A stretch of DNA of 64,000 nt from Haloechinothrix sp033042135 (GTDB taxonomy: Bacteria > Actinomycetota > Actinomycetes > Mycobacteriales > Pseudonocardiaceae). Both the position numbers and the translations under genes were made by a program. Below are positions 1 to 8,020 of this stretch, piece by piece; the first letter of the stretch is position 1; the number at the start of each line of letters is the position of its first letter. Location: NCBI RefSeq assembly GCF_033042135.1, contig NZ_WBXM01000014.1, positions 1-64,000 of the forward strand, written 5' to 3'. The notes below the pieces were generated by a model. It ran no database searches, had not been told where the DNA came from, and saw only the letters and a list, made by a program, of their open reading frames with translations.

Positions 1-45
1 CGCCTCGCTCGCCTGGAACGGGAAGTGTTCCAGCGCACCTCCTGA
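1..45 (+). CDS. Antitoxin gene, 3' end only (cut by window edge)
   Basis: The first 45 bases encode RLARLEREVFQRTS and a TGA stop, identical to the C-terminus of the complete ribbon-helix-helix antitoxin at 500-808. The rest of the gene lies outside the window. It implies a second copy of the toxin-antitoxin pair immediately to the left; whether that copy has an intact toxin cannot be seen. Confidence 0.7.
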   Translation, partial: RLARLEREVFQRTS

Positions 46-76
46 CAGGAAGACAGCGCTCACGGCGTCACGGCGC

Positions 77-148
77 TTACAGCACAGCCACCGACAGCGC
101 CTGCGCGGCCTCGCTTCCCAGGGCATGGGTGGCATCGTGCGGCGGGGT
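77..148 (-). pseudogene. Truncated 3' fragment of the mntR-like gene
   Basis: The minus strand of 77-148 repeats the stop codon and last 23 codons of the DtxR-family gene at 840-1523, base for base. At 149 it joins the sequence that precedes the toxin, so the rest of the regulator is missing. It is a by-product of the tandem duplication and not a working gene, although an open frame continues across it on the minus strand. Confidence 0.85.
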
Positions 149-193
149 CAGCAGGGTCGAGCGCGCCGTAGGACTCTGTAGTACATTGTAGGT

Positions 194-503
194 GTGGCTT
201 TGCGGGTGGATTGGAGTAGGCGTGCTGACTACATATATGCCCGACATGCGATCGACCCGGAATGGGCCAACGAGGCAGTACGCGACGAGCACGCCGTGTG
301 GTTGGTGCCGGACCCGGCCAGCCGCTCCGGCCACTCGGTCCGGGTGATCGGGTATTCGATCACGGCAGGGATGCTGCTGACCGTTGTCCTCGTCCGACAG
401 CATGCTGATCCGGCTCAGTTGCCGGGACGGGGACTGGTGGGGCAGCAACGCATGGCGTTCCAATCAACGCGACCGCCGCATCTATGGAGAGACGGAACGA
501 TGA
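194..503 (+). pseudogene. BrnT-like toxin, frameshifted
   Basis: The reading frame from GTG 194 gives a small basic protein with the block DPEWANEAVRDEHAVW then PDPASRSGHSVRVIGYS, typical of actinobacterial BrnT-like toxins encoded before ribbon-helix-helix antitoxins. Near 422-432 (run of Gs) the frame is lost: the expected ending, DWWGSNAWRSNQRDRRIYGE with stop TGA 501-503, is found one frame over. Removing one G restores a continuous gene of about 102 codons whose stop overlaps the antitoxin ATG (ATGA at 500-503). As written, the first frame runs straight into the antitoxin frame and would give a 204-residue fusion with a scrambled toxin tail. Toxin activity is inferred from the family and gene order, not shown. 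Confidence 0.7.
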
Positions 504-808
504 GCAGGATCGATGACCTCCTCGCAGAGGAAGGCGCGGCAGCGGAACGCTCCGAGATATCGGAAGCGCTGCCCGAGCACGTTCAGGTGAGCCGACCCAA
601 CCTCGGCCGCACCACGGTGGTGTCGGTACGACTGTCCGCCGAGGAGCACGACCGGCTACAGGAAGCCGCTGACGACGCTGATCTTCCCCTGTCCACGCTC
701 GTCAGGCTGTGGGCGCTGGATCGGTTGCGTGCCGAACGCGAGGGCGGTGGCAGTGTGTCGGAACGCCTCGCTCGCCTGGAACGGGAAGTGTTCCAGCGCA
801 CCTCCTGA
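500..808 (+). CDS. Ribbon-helix-helix (CopG/BrnA-like) antitoxin
   Basis: This is a 102-residue protein. The N-terminal half is acidic, then TTVVSVRLSAEEHDRLQEAA and a helix-turn-helix-like DADLPLSTLVRLWALDRL form a short beta strand plus two helices, the CopG/RHH DNA-binding fold. The ATG overlaps the expected toxin stop as ATGA, the usual translational coupling of such modules. It should bind DNA as a dimer and neutralise the toxin; autorepression is inferred from the family. Because of the toxin frameshift the same frame is open from 194, so a longer fused product is possible. Its last 14 codons are duplicated at 1-45. Confidence 0.75.
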   Translation: MSRIDDLLAEEGAAAERSEISEALPEHVQVSRPNLGRTTVVSVRLSAEEHDRLQEAADDADLPLSTLVRLWALDRLRAEREGGGSVSERLARLEREVFQRTS

Positions 809-911
809 CAGGAAGACAGCGCTCACGGCGTCACGGCGCTTACAGCACAGCCACCGACAGCGCCTGCGCGGCCTCGCTTCCCAGGGCATGGGTGGCATCG
901 TGCGGCGGGGT
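764..911 (+). repeat. Direct repeat, right copy
   Basis: Identical to 1-148. Here both overlapped genes are complete: the antitoxin end (764-808) and the 3' end of the mntR-like gene (840-911). This is therefore the parental arrangement, and the left copy is the duplicated junction. Confidence 0.95.
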
Positions 912-1523
912 GCCGACCTTGACGACCAACGGCCCGCCGAAGGGCTGGCGTTCGATCACCTCCACACGCGCGCCCAGCCCGATCTGGCGATCGGCCAGGA
1001 ACCGCAGCAGTTCCGGATCGGTGTCCCAGACGCGCACGATCTCGCCGACCGCTCCGGGTTCGAGGTTGTCGAGCTGGCGAGTGTCCAGCTCCTCGACACT
1101 GCCGTCCTGGGCGGGGATCGGGTCGCCGTGCGGGTCGCGCTGCGGGTTGCCGAGCTTCGCGGCGATGCGGTCGACCAGCCTGTCGGACACGGCGTGCTCC
1201 AGCGCGTCCGCCTCGGTGTGCACCTCGTCCCAGGTATATCCCAGCTCCGAGACGAGGAACGACTCGATCAGCCGGTGGCGCCGCAGCACCGACCGCGCCA
1301 GCGCGTATCCCTCGGCGGTCAGCCCGATCCCCCGGTAAGGCACGTGCGCGACCAGGCCCTGCTGCGACAGCTTGGTCACCATCCCCGACGCCGAGGACGG
1401 GCTGACCGACAGCCGCGCCGCGAGCGAGGTGTTCGTGACCTCCTCACCCCGTTCGGCGAGCCCGTAGATGACCCTGACGTAATCCTCGATCGACGAGGAC
1501 CGCCGGTCCAACTGCTCAGGCAT
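840..1523 (-). CDS. mntR: DtxR-family metalloregulator, MntR-like
   Basis: The protein has 227 residues from ATG 1523 (MPEQLDRRSS). Residues 8-70 form a winged helix (IEDYVRVIYGLAE, then LAARLSVSPSSASGMVTKLSQQGL). The dimerisation and metal domain follows with RRHRLIESF and EVHTEADALEHAVSDRL, the His/Glu ligand pattern of DtxR/MntR. The C-terminal third is an SH3-like FeoA domain ending VEVIERQPFGGPLVVKVG. The sequence resembles mycobacterial MntR more than IdeR (EDYVRVIYGL, SPSSASGMV), so a manganese-responsive repressor is likely; this is inference. Its 3' end lies in the 148-bp repeat. An upstream extension of the frame lacks conserved sequence and was not used. Confidence 0.85.
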   Translation of the reverse strand: MPEQLDRRSSSIEDYVRVIYGLAERGEEVTNTSLAARLSVSPSSASGMVTKLSQQGLVAHVPYRGIGLTAEGYALARSVLRRHRLIESFLVSELGYTWDEVHTEADALEHAVSDRLVDRIAAKLGNPQRDPHGDPIPAQDGSVEELDTRQLDNLEPGAVGEIVRVWDTDPELLRFLADRQIGLGARVEVIERQPFGGPLVVKVGTPPHDATHALGSEAAQALSVAVL

Positions 1524-1570
1524 GATTCCACGATACGGTGCCGGATTCGGCAGCTCACGGCAGCGCCCGG

Positions 1571-2014
1571 TTAAGCCTTCCAGCGGTACCGTACCCACCC
1601 GGTCACCGGATAGGCACCCAAGCTGGCATAGAACCGGGCGGCCTTGTCGTTGCCTTCCTGCATCTCCCACTCGACCCGGCCGCCGGTGCGGGCACGCAGC
1701 TCGTCGAGCAACTCACGTCCGAGGCCGAGGCGGCGGTAGTCCGGCCGGATGAACAGGTCATCCATCCAGATCCCCGGCTTGCCTTCCCAGGTGGAGAAGT
1801 TCCAGCAACAGAACACGAACCCGGCCACCTCGTCCGGTTCACCCTCCGGGTGCGCCAGCACCACCCAGGCCTTGGGGTGCTCGCCGAACAGGTGATGCGC
1901 CATTGCCTGCCGGTCGAGGCGCAGGTCGCCGTTGCCCTCGTAGGCGGCGTGCTCCTCGATCATCGTGCAGATCTCCTCGACGTCGGACGCTCGCGCGTCG
2001 CGCACCGGCATCAT
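1571..2014 (-). CDS. GNAT-family N-acetyltransferase
   Basis: This 147-residue single-domain protein starts MMPVRDARASDVEEICTMI. It has the GNAT core: the motif A segment DDLFIRPDYRRLGLGRELLDEL carries the acetyl-CoA pyrophosphate loop (R-x-L-G-L-G-R), and motif B, EMQEGNDKAARFYASLGA, lies near the C-terminus. The layout and the ending resemble diamine/amino-acid acetyltransferases of the spermidine N1-acetyltransferase type, but the substrate cannot be read from the sequence. It ends 47 bp beyond the amidohydrolase stop on the other side and may be cotranscribed with mntR downstream. Confidence 0.8.
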   Translation of the reverse strand: MMPVRDARASDVEEICTMIEEHAAYEGNGDLRLDRQAMAHHLFGEHPKAWVVLAHPEGEPDEVAGFVFCCWNFSTWEGKPGIWMDDLFIRPDYRRLGLGRELLDELRARTGGRVEWEMQEGNDKAARFYASLGAYPVTGWVRYRWKA

Positions 2015-2060
2015 CGGCCTCCCGTGTCGCTGTTCAACCGTCCGCGGGTATCGCTACCGG

Positions 2061-3722
2061 CTACCCGCCGCTGGTTGCCTCGTGGACCATCTCCCCACCG
2101 ACCACCGTGGCCCGCACCGCCACGCTCTCCATGGTGTCCTGCCTGGTCGGGTCGTCGCTGAGCACGGCGAAATCGGCGCGCTTACCCGGCTCGATGGTGC
2201 CGAGGTCCGCCTCGGCGAACGCCGCGTAGGCCGAGCCGGCCGTGTAGGCGCGCAACGCCTCGGTCGGGCTGATCCGCTCGCCCGCACCCAGCACGTAGCC
2301 GCTCGCGGTGCGCCTGCGCACCATGTCGGCCATCCCCAGCAGCGGTGCCCCCGCCACGACCGGACGGTCCGAGCTGCCCGGCAGCACGCACCCCGCGTCG
2401 AGGAAGCTGCGTTGCCGGTAGCACCACGCCTCCCGCTCCGGGCCGAGGGCGCTGCGCATGCCGTCGCCGATCTCGTTGACGAACCGCCCCTGCGGCACCG
2501 GGATCGCCCCCAGCCCGGCCACCCGCCGCAGGTCACCGTCGCCGATCACGCCGCAGTGCTCGATGCGGTGCCGGTGATCGGCGACCGGATGTGCCGCCAG
2601 CGCTGCTGCGTAGGCGTCCAGCACCACCGAGATCGCCCGATCCCCAATAGCGTGGGTAGCTACCTGCCACCCGCTGCGGTGCGCGCGCAGCACGATGTCG
2701 GCGATATCGGCCTCAGCTGTCTGGAAATAGCCGGTGTTGTCCGGCTCCCCCGCGAACGGCTCGTGCATCGCGCACGTCCGCCCCACCAGCGAGCCGTCCG
2801 CGAACAGCTTCACCGGGCCGAGCCGTAGCCTGCCGTCGCCGAAGCCGGTGCGCATCCCCAGGTCGAGCCCGAAATCGACACCGTCACCCCCGGCGGCCTG
2901 CAGCGGATGCAGCGCATCCGCCGAGGCCATCAGAATGACGCGCACCCCGAGCTCCCCGCGCTCGCGTGCCAGCTGGTACGCGGCCAGCTCCACCGGGGTG
3001 CTGCCGACCAGGCCCGCGCCGATCCCTGCCTCCTGCACGCTGGTGATGCCCTCCGCGAGGTATCGCTGGCTCGCCCGCGCGATACCCCGGCCGACCTCGG
3101 CCAGCGGCACCGGATACAGCAGCGGATCCAACAACCCCTGCGCCCGCTCCCGCAACAGGCCCGTGGGGCGTCCCGCCTCGTCACGGACGACATCCCCACC
3201 CGGCGGCACCGCCGCGAGATCGATCCGGTCCAGCACGGCCGAGTTCACCACGCACATGTGGCCGGTGGTGTGCTTCAACCGCACGTAATGGTCCGGTGCC
3301 GCCCGGTCCAGACCGTCGCGGGTGGGGTGACCGCCCCCGAGCTTGGTCTGGTCGTAGCCGTTGCCGTGGATCCAGCTGCCGGCCGGTTGCCGGGCCGCGC
3401 GGTGAGCCACCGCGTCGTAGAGCTCCTCCAGCGAGCCGCACGCTGCCGCGCTGACATCCAGCTCGTCCAGACCCATGCCGTACCAGGCCATGTGGTTGTG
3501 CGCGTCGTGGAAGCCGGGCACCACGGTGGCGCCGTCCAGGTCGACCACCCGCCGCGCGGGCAGCTCCTTCGCCTGCTCGCCGAGGGCGATGACCCGGCCG
3601 TGGTGCACCGCGACGGCGTCGGTGACCTGAAAATCCCGCCCGGCCAGCAGGCGCGCGCCAGTGAACACGGTGTCGGCCGCCCACCCGGCAGCGGTCACCC
3701 TCACACCCCTTCCCGAGGCCAT
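2061..3722 (-). CDS. Amidohydrolase, YtcJ / N-substituted formamide deformylase type
   Basis: The protein has about 553 residues from ATG 3722 (MASGRG; ATG 3731 is an alternative). It is a TIM-barrel metal-dependent hydrolase of the composite amidohydrolase_3 family: the first metal motif is HDAHNHMAWYG, a later His motif reads ATHAIGDRAISVVLDAY then HRIEHCGVI, and the barrel-end Asp lies in PGSSDRPVVAG. The C-terminus (EPGKRADFAVLSDDP) is the family's beta-sandwich. Members hydrolyse N-substituted formamides or related amides; the substrate is unknown. It is divergent from the enoyl-CoA hydratase at 3781, with a run of CGAT units (around 3746-3758) between them. Confidence 0.85.
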   Translation of the reverse strand: MASGRGVRVTAAGWAADTVFTGARLLAGRDFQVTDAVAVHHGRVIALGEQAKELPARRVVDLDGATVVPGFHDAHNHMAWYGMGLDELDVSAAACGSLEELYDAVAHRAARQPAGSWIHGNGYDQTKLGGGHPTRDGLDRAAPDHYVRLKHTTGHMCVVNSAVLDRIDLAAVPPGGDVVRDEAGRPTGLLRERAQGLLDPLLYPVPLAEVGRGIARASQRYLAEGITSVQEAGIGAGLVGSTPVELAAYQLARERGELGVRVILMASADALHPLQAAGGDGVDFGLDLGMRTGFGDGRLRLGPVKLFADGSLVGRTCAMHEPFAGEPDNTGYFQTAEADIADIVLRAHRSGWQVATHAIGDRAISVVLDAYAAALAAHPVADHRHRIEHCGVIGDGDLRRVAGLGAIPVPQGRFVNEIGDGMRSALGPEREAWCYRQRSFLDAGCVLPGSSDRPVVAGAPLLGMADMVRRRTASGYVLGAGERISPTEALRAYTAGSAYAAFAEADLGTIEPGKRADFAVLSDDPTRQDTMESVAVRATVVGGEMVHEATSGG

Positions 3723-3780
3723 CGACTGCATCCGCCAGAACTCTATCGATCGATCGACAGGCTCGTCTAGACTCGCGAGC

Positions 3781-4548
3781 ATGGTGGGACAGCAGCCGAC
3801 GAGCACCGTGGAATCCGAGAGCAGCGGCGGGGTGACCACGATCTGGCTCAACCGTCCCGATCGACGCAACGCCGTCACGGCTGGGCTGGTCGAGGACCTG
3901 CTCGGCGCCCTCGATGCCGTCGCCACCGGCCGTCAACCGGCCGGGGTGGTGCTGCTCGCCGGGAAGGGAAAGGCCTTCTGCGCGGGCCACGATCTCAAGG
4001 AACCCGTACCACCCGGCGACTCCCGTCCCCGGCTCGAACGGCTCCAGGAGGTCACCCGCCGCATCCGGGCGCTGCGGCAGCCGGTGATCGCGGTGGTGCA
4101 GGGCTGGGCCGTCGGCGCAGGCGCCGAGTTCGCCCTCGGCTGCGACCTCGTACTGGCGGCCGAGGACGCGGCGTTTCGCTTCCCCGAAGTCGGGCTCGGC
4201 CTGAGCGTCACCGGTGGCGCGTCGCGCCTGCTGCCCGCGATCGTCGGCCCGCTCAAAGCCAAGGAACTGGTGTTGCTCGGCGAACCGGTGGACGCGGCGG
4301 CAGCCCAGCGGCTTGGCCTGGTCAATACCGTGCTGCCCGCAGACGAGCTACATGCGGGCGCGCGACAACGGGCGCAGCAGCTCGCGGCGAACCCGACGGC
4401 GGCGGCGCTGGCGAAGCGAGCGCTGGACGCTGGCCCCGAGTCCAGCTTGGATGCCGCGCTGGAGCTGGAGGTCACTCACGCGCTGCTCACCGAAACCTCG
4501 GGGGAGGCTTCACTTCCGACCGACCCTGCGGTACAGGGCCGGTCATGA
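3781..4548 (+). CDS. Enoyl-CoA hydratase/isomerase (crotonase) family
   Basis: The protein has 255 residues. The crotonase core is present: the oxyanion-hole segment FCAGHDLKE, the second segment VQGWAVGAGAEFALGCDLVLA, and FPEVGLGLSVTGGASRLLP supplying the catalytic-face acidic residue. A TAGACT box at 3768-3773 lies 7 bp before ATG 3781 without a Shine-Dalgarno sequence, so the mRNA is probably leaderless. It overlaps the next gene by 4 bp (ATGA) and starts an operon with an acyl-CoA ligase and a TetR regulator, suggesting degradation of a carboxylic acid through its CoA ester. Confidence 0.85.
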   Translation: MVGQQPTSTVESESSGGVTTIWLNRPDRRNAVTAGLVEDLLGALDAVATGRQPAGVVLLAGKGKAFCAGHDLKEPVPPGDSRPRLERLQEVTRRIRALRQPVIAVVQGWAVGAGAEFALGCDLVLAAEDAAFRFPEVGLGLSVTGGASRLLPAIVGPLKAKELVLLGEPVDAAAAQRLGLVNTVLPADELHAGARQRAQQLAANPTAAALAKRALDAGPESSLDAALELEVTHALLTETSGEASLPTDPAVQGRS

Positions 4549-6113
4549 CGGGAGGAGCCGCAGACGGATGGCACGGCACCGCTGTCCCGGATACGCTGGA
4601 CGCCCTGGTGACACGCGCGGCGCGCCGGTGGCCGGAGCGCACGGCCTGGGTGTTCGACCACACCGGCACGCGCTACACCTTCGCCGAGGTGCGGCAGTAC
4701 AGCGACCGCTGGGCGAGTCGGCTGGCGGCGGCCGGGGTCCGCGAGGGTGACGCCGTTGCGGTGATGCTGCGCAACCAGCCGGAGTTCCCGCTGCTGTGGT
4801 TGGCGCTGGCGCGCCTTGGTGCGGTGCTCGTGCCGGTCAACACCAACTACCGGGAGCTGGACACCGCGCACGTGCTGGACGATTCGCAAGCCAGGCTGGT
4901 CGTGGCCGCAGGCGAGTTCACCGAGCTGCTGGCGGGCTTGGCGCGCGAACGGGCCGGCCTCCGGGTGCTCACCCCGGTTGACCTCGCCGGGCTAGCGGGC
5001 GAAGAGGTACCCGCGACCGGTCCCGTGCCGGAGCGGCCGGTGAACATTCAGTACACCTCCGGCACGACCGGCACACCGAAAGGGTGCTTGCTGCCGCACC
5101 GCTACTGGACCACGCTGGCGAGGAGCATGGTCGAGGAGTTCCCCCACCTGTCCGAAACGGACACCATGCTGACCGCCCAACCCTTCCACTACATCGATCC
5201 ACAGTGGCACGTAGCGGTCGGGCTCGCCTCAGGGGCGGCGCTGGTGGTGCTGGATCGCTTCCACCCGTCAAGCTTCTGGGACAAGATCCGCGAGCACCGG
5301 GTGACATGGTTCTACTGCCTCGGCCTCATGCCGAACCTGCTGCTGCGACAGCCGGACCGTGACACCGACACCGACCACGCGCTACGGGCGGTGTGCGCCT
5401 CAGCGATCCCCAGGGAGCAACATGCGGAGCTGGAGCGCCGCTGGGGTGTGCCGTGGTTCGAGGCATTCGGCATGACCGAGACCGGTGCCGATCTGCGTGT
5501 TCGGGAATGCGATCACGATGCGGCTGTCGGGACCGGCTGTATCGGGACACCGATCCGCGACCGCGAAGTCGCCATCCTCGACGAGTCCGGCGCGATCCTG
5601 CCGCGCGGCGAGACCGGAGAACTCGCCATCCGCGGCACCGGAATGATGCTCGGCTACCACGGCAGGCCGGACGATACCGAGCGCGCCTTCCGGAGCGGCT
5701 GGTTCCACACCAGGGATCTGGCGCGTATGGACGCCGACGGCAGGGTTTACTTCGTCGGCCGACGCAAGGACATGATCCGCCGCAGCGGGGAGAACATCTC
5801 CGCGGAGGAGGTCGAGCGGGCGCTGACGCTGCACCCCGATGTGGCGATGGCGGCGGTCACCGCCGTACCCGACGACCTGCGAGGCGAGGAGGTGCAGGCC
5901 CACGTAGTGCTCGTCGAGCAGGCCACGGCCGCTCCCGAGGAGCTGGCCGAGTTCTGCGCGCGGAAGCTGGCATACTTCAAAGTGCCCCGCTATTGGCGCT
6001 TCGTCGATAGCCTTCCGATGACGGCGTCGGAACGGGTGGCCAAGGGGCGGTTGGCCACTGGCGGTGACCCGCGCACGGGCTCGTACGACAGGGCAGAAAG
6101 GCGATGGCTGTGA
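4545..6113 (+). CDS. AMP-forming acyl-CoA ligase, CaiC-like
   Basis: This is a 522-residue adenylate-forming enzyme. The P-loop-like A3 motif YTSGTTGTPKGCLLPH sits near residue 170, A5 is FGMTETG, A7 is GWFHTRDLARMDADGRVYFVGR, and the hinge is RRKDMIRRSGENISAEEVE. The C-terminal lysine region reads MTASERVAKGRL. The overall pattern is closest to crotonobetaine/carnitine-CoA ligases and related short or medium acyl substrates. It is translationally coupled to the enoyl-CoA hydratase before it and overlaps the TetR gene after it by 10 bp, so activation and hydration of one substrate is a reasonable inference. Confidence 0.85.
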   Translation: MTGGAADGWHGTAVPDTLDALVTRAARRWPERTAWVFDHTGTRYTFAEVRQYSDRWASRLAAAGVREGDAVAVMLRNQPEFPLLWLALARLGAVLVPVNTNYRELDTAHVLDDSQARLVVAAGEFTELLAGLARERAGLRVLTPVDLAGLAGEEVPATGPVPERPVNIQYTSGTTGTPKGCLLPHRYWTTLARSMVEEFPHLSETDTMLTAQPFHYIDPQWHVAVGLASGAALVVLDRFHPSSFWDKIREHRVTWFYCLGLMPNLLLRQPDRDTDTDHALRAVCASAIPREQHAELERRWGVPWFEAFGMTETGADLRVRECDHDAAVGTGCIGTPIRDREVAILDESGAILPRGETGELAIRGTGMMLGYHGRPDDTERAFRSGWFHTRDLARMDADGRVYFVGRRKDMIRRSGENISAEEVERALTLHPDVAMAAVTAVPDDLRGEEVQAHVVLVEQATAAPEELAEFCARKLAYFKVPRYWRFVDSLPMTASERVAKGRLATGGDPRTGSYDRAERRWL

Positions 6114-6760
6114 GCTCCACCAACGCCCGTATCCACCGGGCGGCGATCGGTCTGTTCGCGAGCAAGGGCTTCCACGGGGTAGGTATCAGGGAACTGGCAC
6201 AGCACGCCGAGCTGTCCTCAGCCAGCCTGTACCACTACATGGGGACCAAGGAGGCACTGCTCGCCGAGATCATGCGGGATTGCCTGAGCCGCCTGGTCAC
6301 CGCCGCGCGCCGCGCCACGGCCGGTGTGATCGATCCCGTCGAGCGAGTCGGCAGGCTCGTGGCCCTGCACGTCCTCGCGCACGCCGTGCGCGCCGAGGAG
6401 ACTGCTGTGGTGGACAACGAGGTGAACTCGCTGTCGCCGCAGCTGCGGGAATCGATCGTGGCCATGCGCGACGACTACGAACGGCTGTGGGCAGACGCCA
6501 TCGCCGATGGCGGTCAGTCCGGGTCGCTGCACCACGACCCGCACGGTGTGGCACGCCGCGGTCTACTGGAGATGTGCAGCGGGGTCGCCCGCTGGTACTC
6601 GGTCGACGGTCCGATGTCGCTTGACGAGCTCGCCCGGCGGTACGCAGTGCTCGCGCTACGAGCACTCGGAGTCACCGATCCCCCGGCACCCGATGTGGAC
6701 GCCTGCCGCGCGGTCGTGGCTGAAATCTGGGGCAGTACCCTTACCGGAAGCCAGGCGTAG
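6104..6760 (+). CDS. TetR-family transcriptional regulator
   Basis: The protein has 218 residues. The N-terminal helix-turn-helix reads RIHRAAIGLFASKGFHGVGIRELAQHAELSSASLYHYMGTKEAL, a textbook TetR signature. The C-terminal helical domain is of the TetR_C type seen in KstR2-like regulators of CoA-ester metabolism. It overlaps the acyl-CoA ligase by 10 bp, so it is the third gene of the operon and probably senses an acyl-CoA made by it. Its operator may be near the leaderless promoter at 3768. Confidence 0.85.
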   Translation: MAVSSTNARIHRAAIGLFASKGFHGVGIRELAQHAELSSASLYHYMGTKEALLAEIMRDCLSRLVTAARRATAGVIDPVERVGRLVALHVLAHAVRAEETAVVDNEVNSLSPQLRESIVAMRDDYERLWADAIADGGQSGSLHHDPHGVARRGLLEMCSGVARWYSVDGPMSLDELARRYAVLALRALGVTDPPAPDVDACRAVVAEIWGSTLTGSQA

Positions 6761-6769
6761 GGGACACTC

Positions 6770-7474
6770 GTGCACTGCACCGTGCTGTGGTCGCCGCCGC
6801 TACCCGACAGTGTCCGGTTCAGAGATCTGCTCAGCGAGCCGGAGCTGGAACGGTTCGAGGCATACCGGCTCGACGCTGACCGGCGCCGCTTCCTCACTGG
6901 GCGGGTGATGGCGCGGCACGCGGTCGCCGAACGTACCGGGGCGGCAGCGGGCGACATCGTGCTCGACGCGCGCTGCTCCGGCTGCGGCAAGCACCACGGT
7001 AAGCCACGCGTGGTTGGCACCGGAGAACAGTGGGAGCTGTCCATCGCACACTCCGGAGACTGGGTGGGGGTGGCGCTGGCCAAGACCGTCCAGGTCGGTC
7101 TGGACGTGGAAGCACCGGCCGGTCGGTCGGCGGGCAGTGTCAACGGGCTGATCGACTACACGCTGGACGGGTACGAGCGCGTCTCGCTGACGGCCGTCCC
7201 CGACGAGGCACGGGAACGGTCGTTCCTCCGATACTGGGTGCGCAAGGAAGCCGTGATGAAAGCCGTGGGACGTGGGCTCCAGATCCCACTGCGCGGCGTG
7301 TCCGTCTCCGCGCCATGGGAACCGCCACTGTTGCGTGGCTCCACGGACGCATCGCTGCATCCGGATCGCATCAGCCTGCACGACCTCTCCGGCTCGGGCG
7401 ACCACCCGGCCAGCGTCGCGGTGCTGACCACCGAGCGGGTCACGGTCACCGAGCGGCAGTGGGGCGCGCGTTAA
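6770..7474 (+). CDS. 4'-phosphopantetheinyl transferase, Sfp type
   Basis: The protein has 234 residues from GTG 6770. Sfp-type motifs are present: SIAHSGDWVGVALA, then VGLDVEAP with the magnesium-binding Asp and Glu, and RYWVRKEAVMKAVGRGL near the end (the WxxKEAxxK motif). It transfers the phosphopantetheine arm of CoA to carrier proteins of polyketide, peptide or siderophore synthases. No carrier protein is encoded in the window, so it must serve a synthase elsewhere. It follows the TetR gene by 9 bp and may be part of the same transcript. Confidence 0.9.
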   Translation: MHCTVLWSPPLPDSVRFRDLLSEPELERFEAYRLDADRRRFLTGRVMARHAVAERTGAAAGDIVLDARCSGCGKHHGKPRVVGTGEQWELSIAHSGDWVGVALAKTVQVGLDVEAPAGRSAGSVNGLIDYTLDGYERVSLTAVPDEARERSFLRYWVRKEAVMKAVGRGLQIPLRGVSVSAPWEPPLLRGSTDASLHPDRISLHDLSGSGDHPASVAVLTTERVTVTERQWGAR

Positions 7475-7601
7475 CACACGATCAGGCGGGCGGGTCGGGG
7501 ACGGATGCAAAACCGGCGGTACCATCCAGCCACGGGGGATGGTTCGCACCGCGGATGCCGAGCCGTCACACGCAGCCACCACGAGGCCAGGGAGTTGTCC
7601 A

Positions 7602-7982
7602 ATGAGCAGGCTCACCGTAATCGTCGGCGGGATCCTGACCGTCACGGGAATCATTGCCTACGCGGCGACCGGAGCCGCGAGCGTGACCGCGCTGATTCCC
7701 TCCTTCATCGGCGTGCTGCTGATCGTGTGCGGTGTCCTGGCCCGCAAGCCAACGCTCCACAGGTACAGCCTGGCGGCCGCGATGGTGATCGCCCTGCTCG
7801 GCGCGCTGGGCGCGCTGCGGAACGTCGCCGATCTCGGCGAGCTGTTCGCGGGCACCGCCGACACCCCCTCGGCCGTGATCACCAGCACCATCATGTTCGT
7901 GCTACTGGTGGTCTACCTCGTTGTGGGAGTGGTCCAGTTCCTGCGGGCGCGCCGCTCACCCTCTTCCGGCGAACGCGTCTGA
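7602..7982 (+). CDS. Small membrane protein, four predicted helices
   Basis: This 126-residue protein of unknown family starts at ATG 7602 after a purine-rich GGCCAGGGAG site. Four hydrophobic stretches are visible: TVIVGGILTVTGIIAYA, ALIPSFIGVLLIVCGVLA, AAMVIALLGALGAL and SAVITSTIMFVLLVVYLVVGVVQF. The C-terminus is short and basic. It is convergent with the DapA-like gene. The function is not recognisable from sequence. Confidence 0.75.
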   Translation: MSRLTVIVGGILTVTGIIAYAATGAASVTALIPSFIGVLLIVCGVLARKPTLHRYSLAAAMVIALLGALGALRNVADLGELFAGTADTPSAVITSTIMFVLLVVYLVVGVVQFLRARRSPSSGERV

Positions 7983-8020
7983 CGCGGGCCGGGCGCCTCC
8001 GGCACCCCGAGCGCTCTGCC

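Larger units (their letters stand above)
1..148 (+). repeat. Direct repeat, left copy (at least 148 bp)
   Basis: Positions 1-148 are identical to 764-911, an offset of 763 bp. The copy carries the last 14 codons and stop of an antitoxin gene followed by the last 23 codons of the mntR-like gene in antisense. The match ends abruptly at 148/149 and is cut on the left by the window edge, so the true repeat may be longer. This is the signature of a recent tandem duplication of about 763 bp. Confidence 0.95.
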
